The notes under the pieces are model-generated. The model saw nothing but the letters and a program-made list of their open reading frames with translations. It was not told the DNA's origin and did not search any database. From Taiwanofungus camphoratus (lineage: Eukaryota > Basidiomycota > Agaricomycetes > Polyporales > Taiwanofungaceae), in NCBI GenBank assembly GCA_003999685.1, contig CP021228.1, positions 806,001 through 870,000 on the forward strand: a DNA stretch of 64,000 nucleotides. The letters are read 5' to 3'. Below are positions 21,032-31,936 of the stretch, one piece after another. The position numbers were made by a program, and so were the translations under genes. Positions within the stretch are counted from its first letter, which is position 1, and each line of letters opens with the position of its first letter.

Positions 21032-22439
21032 TCAAACAGGAGTCAATCTTTCACTCCCCCATTTGTTCTCTAACGCGATCAAACTGTCAACGGCATCGAG
21101 TACCGTTATTTTCCACGGAGTCAGTTCCCGCATTCCGAGTAATCTCCTTGCCTCTGTGTTATCAATCACGGACTCAGGGGCAGGGTCGGCTTCCTTGGCA
21201 GCGACAGACAGGCGGTACTTGATTTCTGGACGCTGGACAGCGATGTAATCAACTGCATCCTTCCAGCTGAACCATTCACCGGAGATGAGGATACGCTTCC
21301 GGCTTGCATTCGGCAGAGAAGTCACTGCATTGATTAAGCAGCTTACAACATCCCGAATGTCGACGCCAGCACCAAAAGCAATGGGAGGTTTTCCAGTGGG
21401 ATCAAGAAGAGTTCAAATGAACGTGTTTGTGCTCAACGTGGATAGTTTTGCATCGGGGGCTTGAAAACCAGGGGCAAATGGACCAAAGAAGAATGGCGGG
21501 TTGACTGTATTGATGTGCTCAAGTAAGGGCATCTGTTTGAAGTGACTCAAGTGAGCGAGGGATGCTTACTGGTTACAACACTAATGTGGGGATGTTTTTC
21601 AGCAAAGGCCCAGATGGCACGTTCTTGGAGAGTTTTCTCAGCGCCGTATACAAAAAATGGATCACGAGTTCCATCTAAAGCTTCTACTCTCGTGGCCGTG
21701 TTCCAGTCTTGTAATGATAGTTAGCGGGGTTCTGATGACGAAGGTTGCCTGTGACAGCAGTCACCTTGGTCTGTGAGCATATGTTGGGGAGGATCAAGCA
21801 GTTTGCCTCTGACAGTGACCAGTCTGCCTCGAACGGTGATTAGACTGCTGGCGAATGCAAATTTCTTGATACCTGCTAGCTCAGCTTGACGTAGAATGTT
21901 CAGACTTCCTTGAACTGCCGTCTGGTAAAGGTATGTACCCATAACAGTGTTTACGGATTGATGGACCTACATCTATTTGAGCTGCAGGTGACTCTGCCCT
22001 GCCTGGGAGAGGAGCCGCCTGGTGAATTACCGCTTCAGCACCTAAATATGCAGTAGTCTAGTCAACGATGAGTACTGCATGTAACATAATCCTAATCACC
22101 TTCCAAAGCATTAGTGAAGTCTGCCGTCATGAGATCGTCTATTGGGACAACTTCGTATCTATCTTGATACCCAGGATAGCCATCTCGAGCCAATTGAACC
22201 TTGCTTGAACGAGCGGTACTAAAGAAAACAAGTGATAGATTCCATACTGGGCCCGAGCAAGTACTTATGAACGCACCCTCGCACCCGATATCCATTTTGT
22301 AGAAGCTGGTAGACGATATGAGACCCTAAAAATCCGGTCACTCCTGTAACCTACAACGCGCCATCAGCAAGAAACGACTCATTGCGTCAGGTACAGCAGG
22401 CGGAATAGCACGAACAAGGATGAGGGGCTTGTGTGCCAT
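21032..22439 (-). pseudogene. Extended SDR (NAD(P)-dependent epimerase / CCR-like reductase) with one nonsense codon
   Basis: Spliced minus-strand model from ATG at 22439 (MAHKPLIL in exon 1). Exon 2 gives the Rossmann motif VTGVTGFLGSH, followed by the TARSS cofactor-loop region and EVVPIDDLMT. Later exons give AVIHQAAPLPGRAE, GSLNILRQAELAGIKKF, VYGAEKTLQE (the YxxxK pair) and NPPFFFGPFAPGFQAP. The final part ends KWGSERLTPV at 21032. Introns are about 50-80 nt; the one before DWNTATR has a GCTAAC branch-like site. A TGA at 21413-21415 lies in frame after TNTFI, with homologous sequence continuing. Otherwise intact, about 340 residues. Family members reduce aldehydes or carbonyls with NADPH. 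A recent nonsense mutation, sequence error or polymorphism are all possible. Confidence 0.7.
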
Positions 22440-24064
22440 AGCTGGGGAGGCAAGTACTTTGCAGCAACGGCCCTGCGTGCCCGCCTCACATCCTGCTACC
22501 GGATTTGAAATAGAAGTTCCCACCACGGTTGGTTTGCCATTGGCTATGCACATTCTGGATCCGTCTCTACTTAGATTCGAGCTGGGAATTTCCCATATTC
22601 GAGGTAGAATAGCAAGAGCCGCTAATGATCATCAATACTAACCACGTATTCGGCACCCACCCCAAGTCGGCACCCTCAGGATTCTCGCATTCACTACACT
22701 CAATTTTCCTCACTCTTTTTATGTACATATATTTTCACATTCCTGCTCTCATCTCGAGCTTGAACGACGGTGGAGTGATTGGGGAGTCCCTTTTTCTCGG
22801 GCAACAGCAGGTGCTGTCACGCCTTGGAATCACGCACGCCAGCGGAGTACGCTGTTGACGACAAAGTCCGACCATCTCCGTCTACCTGTCCTGCTCTGAG
22901 CTTTAGCTGCCTGTGAAATATGCCCTCACATGATCTGTGACAGCCCCGTTACTGCCGACTTGGGGGGATGCCGAATACGTGGTTAGGCATAGTACACCGA
23001 ACGCTTTCAATCAATACCGGAGGAGATACGTCAGCGGGTGTGACATACTGTATGCAGGTGATTGTAACTGTCAGTGTCAGTTCAGACAGTCCTTGATGTA
23101 GCTTACTGTTTTTTGTTCAGCCAGGAGATACCTCACTATTATCTTCGCCTGTTTCCAGCTTGTACTTGCAATCTTCATTTTCGACTGAGAAAGCTCACAT
23201 ATTATGTAGCTTTGAACGCCAGAATGCAAAGACCAACGACTACTCTTTCAGGCGGTCCATCTTCTGTCTTCAATAGTAATGAAGCTCGGTCCCTCCTATT
23301 ACGGATACCTTTCATTTTGGGGTACTACCACCGCCCGCACGCTGCATCAGTGCGCGGGAACGGGTAGACTGCCAATTTCGAAAGAAGGCACGACACACCC
23401 AGCGTTCTAGTATGTAAGGCGCGTACAACACTTCTCTACTGCCCGGCCTCCGGCATTGGCATAAGGTCCCCTTTGCCCTTTGGCGTTAACTGAGAAGTTT
23501 CGTTGCCAGACTCGAGACTTGCAACGTGTCTCCTGCATCGTATTGATACCGGAGGAAGCGGAGACAGACAACGGACGATACAGAGTGTACTTGCACTCCC
23601 GCATGATATTGTTCAGTCCGATCTGATCGACGCTGACCATAGTACCGTACTTACTGGCACGATCAGTAGGTCAAGTACACTTCAACTCAGTTCCAACTCT
23701 GAATTGTTCTCTCGAATCAATCGGATTCAATCCGCTGACGACGATTCTATGCACCATGATCTCGAACTTGTTGATATAGCGTCGACTAGTACTGCACAAC
23801 CATGCACTGGTTGCTTCCATCTCGGATTAAGGGTATGAAGAACATCAGAGTGCGGCCAAGACACATGTGTCCATTAATCATCATCAGCGGTGACGCCAAA
23901 TGAATCGTATTGGACCGTGCCTTGAAGCTTCAAGCTTGAGGCCTGAGGCCTGAGGTGCTGAGAAATCAGATGAAGGTACGAACTCAATGACATGGACCCA
24001 CGACTCTGGGGGCATGACCAGGACTCCTCTGGATTCGAGATTTCTCCCTTTTGGCATTCACTGA
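22440..24064. other. Intergenic region between divergent oxidoreductase genes
   Basis: About 1.6 kb. Frames of 60-110 codons exist but lack recognisable motifs, and I see no credible gene. It contains the divergent promoters of the SDR-like gene (minus) and the flavin monooxygenase (plus). Confidence 0.45.
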
Positions 24065-26832
24065 ATGTTGCGCCTCCCCTGCTCGCGACTGTCTCGACGC
24101 GTCGCAGCAAATACAACGCCTGCTTACCTGTATCTTCCATCTAGTAGCCCCCTCACCGTGCGAGGACTTTCCGGAATGGCAGATAATATCCGCTCGTCGT
24201 CGGCTCGAGTCCGCATGCCATGGACGGGCCCTTTCGTGCTCCCGACCACAGACAGGCTCAAATCACAGGTTCCTGCCGATACAAGCCCTCTGCAAGTGGC
24301 GCAGAAGTGGCTAGCAGACTTTGCCAAAGCATTGGACTCTCACCCGTCTGCTGTGGTGCAGCTGTTCCTCGAAGATGGATTCTGGCGGGATCTGCTTGCT
24401 GTGTCATGGGACTTTCGTTCCATTCGGGGAGCGGGCAATATCCTGGAGCACCTCGAGACCCATCTTTTTCGTTCCGGCTTGCGCTCGTTCACGCTAGCAC
24501 AGGATCCTCTGCGTGGCCCAGTGTTGCGCAGCCCGTTTCCAGACTTGACATTTTTGCAGTTCTGCTTCAACTTTGAGGACGCGGTAGGGAAGGGCTCCGG
24601 GACGTGTCGGTTGGTGTGCGACTCGGACGATAAATGGAAGGCGTACACGATGTTCACCAGCCTAGACGCTCTCGACGACTTTCCAGAGAAAGTACGGAAT
24701 GTCGATTTGTTTCTGTTGGCCTCTCTTGTTAGCTATAACTTCGTCGCAGGTCGGTGCTTTGCGAGGCTCCAAAATGTATCAGGGCACTTGGCGGCAGAAG
24801 CGCCTCGCAGAGATGGAATTTGCGGATGACCTTCCGACGGTGATGATCATTGGGGCAGGCCATAGTGGGTTGGAGGTCGCTGCACGACTGCAAAGCTTGG
24901 GCGTTCGCACGCTGGTTATCGAGCGAGGCGCTCGGGTTGGTGATAACGTTGGTGAATTTCGCCTGTGATGTTTTTGCATGCTCATTGTAGGCAAAACTGA
25001 CAGTGGAGGAATCGCTACGAGACTTTATGTCTCCATGACCCCGTTTGTAAGCCGTCGCATATCTGAAACGAGCCGTACCTACTCAAGCTAACGCGGTGTC
25101 TTAAGGGTATGATCAAATGCCGTATCTGCCGTGAGTGGTTTTCACCTGTAATCGCCCAGTTTGAATGGCTGATACAATGCCAGTTTTCCTTCTTCTTGGC
25201 CTGTTTATCCAGCAGCGCCAAAAGTAAGCATGTTTCCAGTTAAAACTTCGATTCTTTGCAGATTCCTACTTTTACGTGTGACTGACCATTCGTCAAGTTG
25301 GGTGACTGGCTTGAGAACTACGCGTCATCGCTGGACTTGAATGTATGGACGTCTTCGGAAGTAAAGGGAGCGCGATGGGACGACCCAAAGAAAGGCTGGA
25401 CACTGAACGTCCGGCGAGGCAACTCGGACCGGACGTTGCAAGCCAATCATCTTGTCTTTGCGACCGGTCTGGGTGGAGGGGTACCCAAGATTCCTGCCAT
25501 TCCTGGACGAGTGAGTGATGGATTGCGTTGGCCGGTGTATCGATCTAATTAAAACTCGCGTGTAGGAAGTGTTCGAAGGCCGAGTGCTCCATTCTTCCGA
25601 ATTCACCACCGCCAAAGAGTATGCCGGGCTTAAAGTCGTTGTTGTGGGTGCCTGCAATTCTGGTAAGAAGGCTTCCTCATAATCGCAGACGCGACTTGAC
25701 ATGTTGACGTGCACCTGAAGCGAACGATATTGCATATGACTTTTCTCAGCGCGGGGCCGATGTCACCATGTGAGTTGCCGTCCATTTTGTGATTCTGTAC
25801 TGACGGTCTGGTAGGTTTCAGCGCTCGTCGACGTTTGTGATCTCGGCCAAGGCTATCAGCGCGATGCTTGGCGGTAGGCTGCATTCCCGTCTGTGCATCC
25901 GAATTCGTCTCACGCAGCCGCCACAGGATTGTACTTTGAAGGGAACCCAACCGAGTTTGCCGACCATATGAACGCCTCGTTGCCGTTGGCGGTCAGCAGA
26001 CAGCTTCATCAACGCGTGTTTCCACGACTCGCTGCATCCATCGATAAGTACGTTCATGTCGTTCTGTGTGATGCACCGCTAAATGCGTAGACGCGGGCAG
26101 GGATACCCTTGAGGGTTTGGAGCGAGTCGGATTCAAAACGAACTTGGGACCAGACAATGCTGGTCTACTGCCCCTTTTGTATGGCCGTGCAGGTGGATAC
26201 TACGTAGGTAGGTATGCCGTATCGTTCTCGAAAACGAACACCTCCAAGACTTACCACGTACTTAGACACTGGAGCGTCCCAGCACGTCATCGACGGCAAG
26301 ATCAAGCTGAAGAGTGGTGGTTCCATTGAGGAATTCACAAGGACTGGCTTACGCTTCTCAGATGGCTCGGAGCTTCCGGCCGATGTGGTCATTTATGCGA
26401 CGGGGTGAATCTCGTTTCTCGCCCTGGTGAAGTCGGTAAGTCGAGGTTTTGCTAACTGTTGACGCCGGGCGGTCAGCTTCGGTGACGCGCGCCAGGTAGT
26501 CCAGTAGGTGTGTGGGGCAACCGTGCACTCCAAGCTGACCCCGGTATGGGGTCTCGATCACGAAGGCGAGATCCGGTCGGCGTGGCGGGAGTCTGGTCAC
26601 GAAAAGCTGTGGTTCGCAATTGGTACGTCGTGAGTCTCGAATGTGTGTCATCGACTGAACGTACTTGCGAAATGCAGGGAATTTACCTCTGTCTCGCTAT
26701 TACAGCACTTTCCTGGCACTGAGTACGTCCCTTGCTTGGTATCGTTGTGTTGTGTAATCTTGTCTAATAGCCCTTGCAGGAATCAAAGCTGAAGAGGCCG
26801 GTCTTGTTGAACCGAGCGGGATCAACGCGTAG
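24065..26832 (+). pseudogene. Flavin-containing monooxygenase (FMO/YUCCA-like) with one nonsense codon
   Basis: Many short introns. ATG at 24065 gives an Arg/Ser-rich leader; ATG 24176 (MADNIRSS) is an alternative. An N-terminal NTF2-like region (AVVQLFLEDGFWRDLLA) is followed by the FAD motif GAGHSGLEVAARL near 24855, then WRNRYETLCLHDPVWYDQ and WPVYPAAPK across four small exons. Next come LVFATGLGGG, the FMO-type motif FEGRVLHSSEF, the NADPH Rossmann VVVVGACNSAND, and GLRFSDGSELPADVVIYATG. After GFGDARQVVQ a TAG at 26505-26507 interrupts the frame, but homologous sequence continues (LTPVWGLDHEGEIRSAW) to TAG at 26830-26832. Only this codon breaks it; CAG to TAG is the simplest cause. Substrate unknown. 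Confidence 0.75.
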
Positions 26833-28529
26833 GTTAGTTCTCCTGAACACGATGTGTGTGTTGTGTTGTGTTTGATTGATTCCTTGTACTTGGTGTCGCA
26901 GCTTTCGTGACCAGTTTCCCCGAGTCTCAACAAGTGACATAAATACAGATCGCTGGACCCGAGAAGCTCGTTATGCGATGTTTACTTTTATAATTCCACC
27001 CATACTACTCACTGGAATCAAGTGATTCTCTGTTCGTAACTGAGGCGTATCACTCTCACTAGTAGCTACGTATTCAAGATGCCCACCCGGACACTAAAGT
27101 CATTGGCTGCTATCTCACCAGCGCGTTACATTTTGGGAGTAGCCTGTGTTTCAACGTTGAATGTGCACTCTCAGAGCGCCCACCATAGCGGCCATTATAT
27201 ACTCGGTACGCTCGCAAATACTACACTACCATTACTGGTGTAAATAGCCAGAGTCCGCGGTGGAATATGCACAAACCAAAACGCAGTCGTCGCTTCTACA
27301 GTCATGACAAATGTGATAACAAACAGCCAGAACATCTTTGCCAGCATTATCCCAGGATGCCGATGCTACAGGGTAACATGCCTGTGTGTCCAGCGTGAAG
27401 GTCAACATAATATTGGCCATTAGTTATAAGTACATGGTCTGCCCGAATCGCCAGCTGAAATATGAAGAGGAGCGCAGCAATCCCTCCGAATTTGTATGGG
27501 CCATCGGATGCAAAATGTGCGAGCTGATGCGAGCTTCTGACGCAGACACCCCAGGAATGAGACCCAAGTACGAGACGACTTGCTTCAAAAGAGCAGAGGG
27601 CCGAGATAGTCTTTGGCAACGACAGCCCTGTATTACATATAGTCAACACCCATAGTAGGGCCTGAACAAATGCATCGGCCGTGTTTTATGTACGGTGTGT
27701 CTGGCCTGCTTGTCTTACCCAACGCAGACATACAACAGCCGCTACGCGTCGCGAAATCCTCCTTTTCCAGACGCTTACCGTTCGTTTTTCCCTGGGTGGG
27801 GGTTGGGGATATGCGAAGGTAAAAACGATTCACGAGGGAACTGGTGAGAACGAACGGCATGAAGCCGAAATGCGAGCATTCTGACTTGCAGATGGGCTGG
27901 GTACGCAGTTCGACATTGTGGTTTGAGCGTTATTACGTGGTGAGCTCCGAGACTCAAGCTCGGGCTATGATACCAGATTTGACGGATTTAGGTTCAGATC
28001 ACTATATTTCATGCATGAGCCTGATCGTGAAATCCGAGATGTGCTAGAATTCGGTGTACAGGGTCAGTGAAAGTAAGAGCCACAAGCCTGACCTGGCTGC
28101 ATGCTGTATTAGGGGAGTGGAAGGGCTCCACCGAACTGTCCATACAATAAGGTTGTCGGTTCCCACCTGTTGAACATTTCCCTGAAGTTTTCTTGACCCA
28201 TGTGGAAGATAATGATATTTGATATTCGTGATAGTGAACGAAGCCTGATAGATGAGAGTCGAGCACCGAGCGCCAACTGAGGGCACCTACACCCGCACAT
28301 GATGGTCGTCATCGTACATATACTGACGGACCTCGTACCTGAGTTAACAGTTTGTTCCTAGTAGCAAGCAGTGCAGGTAAAATGAAGGAATGTCTATCTC
28401 GCTGCCCACCGGAAGACTTCGACATAAATCCTACCTGCGAATTTACATACTGGCGTCGGTTATCAGAACAGGAGTCGACGATGGAACATGACCACGCCGC
28501 CTCACACGCGCATTCGCCTTGAAGCCCGG
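26833..28529. other. Intergenic region with possible gene relics
   Basis: About 1.7 kb without a convincing gene. The minus strand at 27232-27650 holds short hydrophobic frames (for example LAKMFWLFVITFVMTVEA near 27310-27360) that may be a decayed membrane-protein gene, too fragmentary to name. Confidence 0.35.
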
Positions 28530-30139
28530 TTAACGCAAAAGCTCGCCAACTGCATGAAAGACCTCCTTCAAGCCATCCACGAGGGCGATCTCCTCTCGCA
28601 CCCGGCCAACAAAGTCGTCATAGCACTCTCTGACCCGTTCCTTGGTGAATTCCAGTGGAGGCACGAGCTCTGGCGGCGCTTGCTCCCACAGAACCGGCGG
28701 GGGCCCGCCACAGCCGCTATTGCCCGACGACGTCTGCAGGGGGCGAATTGAGCGGACGATCGAAAAAATATATAGCATCGAGTGCGAGGGACGGTACCTT
28801 GACACAGGCACCTCGCAGGGCATGCAGGACCATCCGCCAGAACGTCAGCCAGCTGCTCGAATGCACAACTTCAGACAGCCTGTCCAGAGCAGAGGTCAGA
28901 AACGAGAGTCTTACTTCCACCCTGCATCCTTCTCGACCACGTCTTGCACTATCTGCACCCACTCGTGTTTCCATCCGTCGCTTTCAGAATCTCTTGTTTC
29001 CTCTCCACCATCTCCCTCGCGAGGAGCGCCTGTAGGAGCGGAGCGCACGATGTTTTTTCTTTGTGAGAGCAGTTCCCTGACATCCTCGAGCGCGCGCTCC
29101 ACTTCCGCGACTTTGGCGCACATGGCAGCATAGAGAGAGGGGAGGTTCACGGCGTTGCACCAGTTGTGGTTGATCGATATGCACGTTGTCAGGTTCTCGA
29201 CCTGTCAGAACGATATGTATTTCTGTGCGCGGCCGAGGATTGAACAAGCTGTACCTGGTGATACCATCCACTCGGGCTGGGCAAACAAATTCGTCGCATT
29301 GTCAACATAATCGTACATTGAGGGCTCATATAAGCGTCTAAATCCAACGCTTACACGAAAATAGTCTCGCCTGCTTTTTGCTCGACTACAATCGGCTGAG
29401 CCTGCACGAATCCAGGATATTCATCGGGATTCACGTCTCGGACGTCATACACTGTCTCCATGTGTTCTTCACGGCCCTTCCTGAATAGATGCTCCGTCTG
29501 CTCTGGCGGAAAGAGCCACCAGCGCTTGCGCCCGTAGACATTCGTTGACCACGAGTACGACGTATAAACATCACGGTGCAGCGGCGTGAACGTCCCAGCC
29601 GCACCCACATACACGAAACGGAAATCGTCGTCCGTGCATGCGGAATAGTACGCGTTCATCCAGTCGTCCTGGAATATGTCAGGTGTCGAGTAGAACAACT
29701 CAGGCTTCGCGTCTTTTTCCATAGCCTGTCTCTGATGAATCTCTCTTGTGAGATGCCAGTCTTTGATGTAGAGGGAGCTGCCGAGTCCGCTTCTCCAGAG
29801 GGCGACGACCTCGTGGAACGCCATGGTCTCCCGCTTCTGGTCGGTGAAATCGCGAGTATCGCAGTCCGCGACGGTCACCTGACAATTGCCATATCGTTCT
29901 ATGAGGTAGTCCCAGTCTATCTGAACATTATGGTCGCTTGGACTACCTGGCTCTGGCGGGCTGGCGGTCGCAGCTGTTGATGGAGTAACAAAATGCACGA
30001 GCCATTCTCTGAACGCCGGCCAAGTGGCTACCAGAGATGGACCTAATATGACTGGTCTATTGGGAAGCAAGTATGAACGAAAGAAATCCTGGTAGGTGGG
30101 CGGATTTGCCAGAAAGTCACAGCATAAGTCGCTGCACAT
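28530..30139 (-). CDS. JmjC-domain protein, JMJD4-like 2-oxoglutarate hydroxylase
   Basis: Best in-frame start is ATG at 30139 (MCSDLCCDFLANPP). The large first exon carries YIKDWHL, the iron site TPLHRDVYTSYSWSTNV (HxD) and RKRWWLFPPEQTEHLF. Short exons then give VPSGWYHQVENLTTC and ISINHNWCN, with the third iron ligand His. A helical tail follows (EVERALEDVRELLSQRK, then FTKERVRECYDDFVGRV) to the stop at 28530. Introns begin GTAAGC, GTACAG, GTAAGA and GTACCG. Human JMJD4 hydroxylates translation termination factor eRF1; the same role here is inference from the family. Divergent from the thioesterase gene at 30357. Confidence 0.85.
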
Positions 30140-30356
30140 TTGTTGATGAAAGTCGATGCCGTGCCGCTTCGGGGATCGGGGTCGGACTACATATCGAGCA
30201 GTGACCGTGCATTTGATCACCTCAAGACTTGACTTCAGGCTTTACGCGCACGCACAGTACATACTCCTTCTCCTTACTGCGTAGAGAGGCCACCGCGGCC
30301 CAGACAAGATTTCAGGCAAGGCAATTTTGGAGGTCCAGCGACTTCCGAGGCTCGAA
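30140..30356. promoter_or_regulatory. Short divergent promoter, JMJD4-like / thioesterase
   Basis: Only 217 bp separate the two proposed start codons, so both promoters and 5' leaders must share it. No TATA box is evident. Confidence 0.5.
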
Positions 30357-31451
30357 ATGCTGGCCAGCGCTCTGCTTCGTCGCAATGCTCCCCAAGGTGT
30401 CCGCTCTGCACTGCGAATACCACGCCGATACACGTCAACTGCGACAGGCTCCTCGTCTCCTTCATCGTTCTTCAGGTATTTCCGCCTGTTCTCTGCAGCC
30501 ACGACGCTCGCGGTCACGTCCTACGCCATCGGCTCGCTCTACCCTCCGACGCTCGCGACATACATCTCCCCGCGGTCCGCCCCCCCGCCTCTACATCCCG
30601 ACGACCCATCCTGCATCGCTTACACTGCCACTCTCGAGGAATCTCTCCAGAAACTCCCGGTCCTCACCGCCCTTCGCGCGCGCGAGGACGCGCAAGAGTG
30701 GTACGAGGCGCGGCCGTACCAGAACGTCCCCGAGGAGCGCCGCGCGAACAGTTTCACCGGGGGCACGCTGAAGGGGCCCGGGAAGCTCGCGCTGTCGCCC
30801 CTCATCCGCGCGCGGAAAGACGACAGCGAGAGCTGGAACTTCGTACATGTCGGGCGGGGCGTGTGCGGGCACGAGGGCATCGTGCATGGCGGGCTGCTGG
30901 CGACCATGCTGGACGAGAGCCTCGGCCGGACGGTGAGTGCGATTTGGGCGCATCAAAGTTGGCGTGGCTGAGACAGTACATGTAGGCGCTCTTGAACCTC
31001 CCAGACAAGATCGGTGTTACAGCGTATCTGCATCTGAACTACCGCGCACCTACACGCGCTGACCAGGTAAGGATGCCCTTCTCACGTGCAGCACCGATTG
31101 TGACCTCTCGCAGTTCCTCGTCGTGAAGACGCGTCTCGTCGAGGCCAAAGGGCGCAAGTCCAAAGTCGCTGGGTCCATCGAGGACATGCAGGGCAACGTC
31201 CTCGTCGAAGCAGAGTGAGCCTTTCTCTCCTGCTGTCCCTTCGCCTCCCCTCCGAAGACACCAGACTGACGATGACGAACAGAGCGCTCTTCATCCAGCC
31301 GCGCTACGCAAAGCTACTCGACAATCGTCGTATGCGCGAGATGCTCGGCGAGCCCGCAGACTCGAAAGAGCCCATAGTTGAGGGCGTTGTTGCACCTGTA
31401 CCTGTGGGGCTGCCTGGGGTCACTCCGGCGATGGGAGAGGCCAAACCATGA
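30357..31451 (+). CDS. Hotdog-fold acyl-CoA thioesterase (PaaI/THEM4-like), probably mitochondrial
   Basis: ATG at 30357 opens an Arg-rich, acid-poor leader (MLASALLRRNAPQGVRSALR) typical of a mitochondrial presequence. A hydrophobic stretch follows (LFSAATTLAVTSYAIGSLYP) that could anchor the protein in the membrane. The hotdog domain begins around NFVHVGRGVCGHEG and carries the characteristic helix IVHGGLLATMLDESLGR. It continues in three more exons (AYLHLNYRAPTRADQ, then FLVVKTRLVEAKGRKSKVAG, then ALFIQPRYAK) to TGA at 31449-31451. Introns are about 50-70 nt. The family hydrolyses acyl-CoA to free acid and CoA; chain-length preference cannot be read from sequence. Confidence 0.85.
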
Positions 31452-31936
31452 TATTACATCCCGCATTGCATAGATGGATGACAACTGACCACAGGCTTAG
31501 CCTTAGATTTTGACATAGAGATGCTTTATACACTACGACAACAGTACAAGGCATGTGGTAGCATGTCGGTATTAGTGCGAGGTGCGCTGGCCGTTCGGCC
31601 AGGGAGCGCACCGCAAGACTGTCGTTTCGCGATTGGCATTATTTTATTATAATGTATTGACCGTGTCGTCCCAAGCATTCCCCTCGACCAGCCGCTCTTG
31701 AAGCAGTGACTGCACCCTCCGCGGCCCATCCTTTCTTCAAACTCAGAAGTCGCCCATTATTTGGTGTTGCGGAGAGGACGCGATATGAGGATGCGTTGGT
31801 CTGCTCTGTGTTGAGATGCATATAAGCCCCGCGTGCGCGTCATGCTAAAGACGATCTCCCCGCTCCTGCGCTATCCCATAACTTCGAAACAACCGGCATG
31901 CAGGGATGACCTGAGTGCAAAGTGCTACAAGCAGCG
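31452..31936. other. Convergent intergenic region
   Basis: 3' flanks of the thioesterase (+) and XPF (-) genes. Poly-A-signal-like attttattataatg lies near 31640. No gene seen. Confidence 0.4.

Noticed and set aside
23407-23838. Open frames of 77-111 codons between the SDR-like gene and the monooxygenase
   Set aside because: No motif, no splice continuation, and opposite-strand frames of similar length; treated as chance.
27232-27650. Minus-strand hydrophobic frames as a transporter gene
   Set aside because: Fragments are short, in different frames and without transporter signatures; at most a relic.
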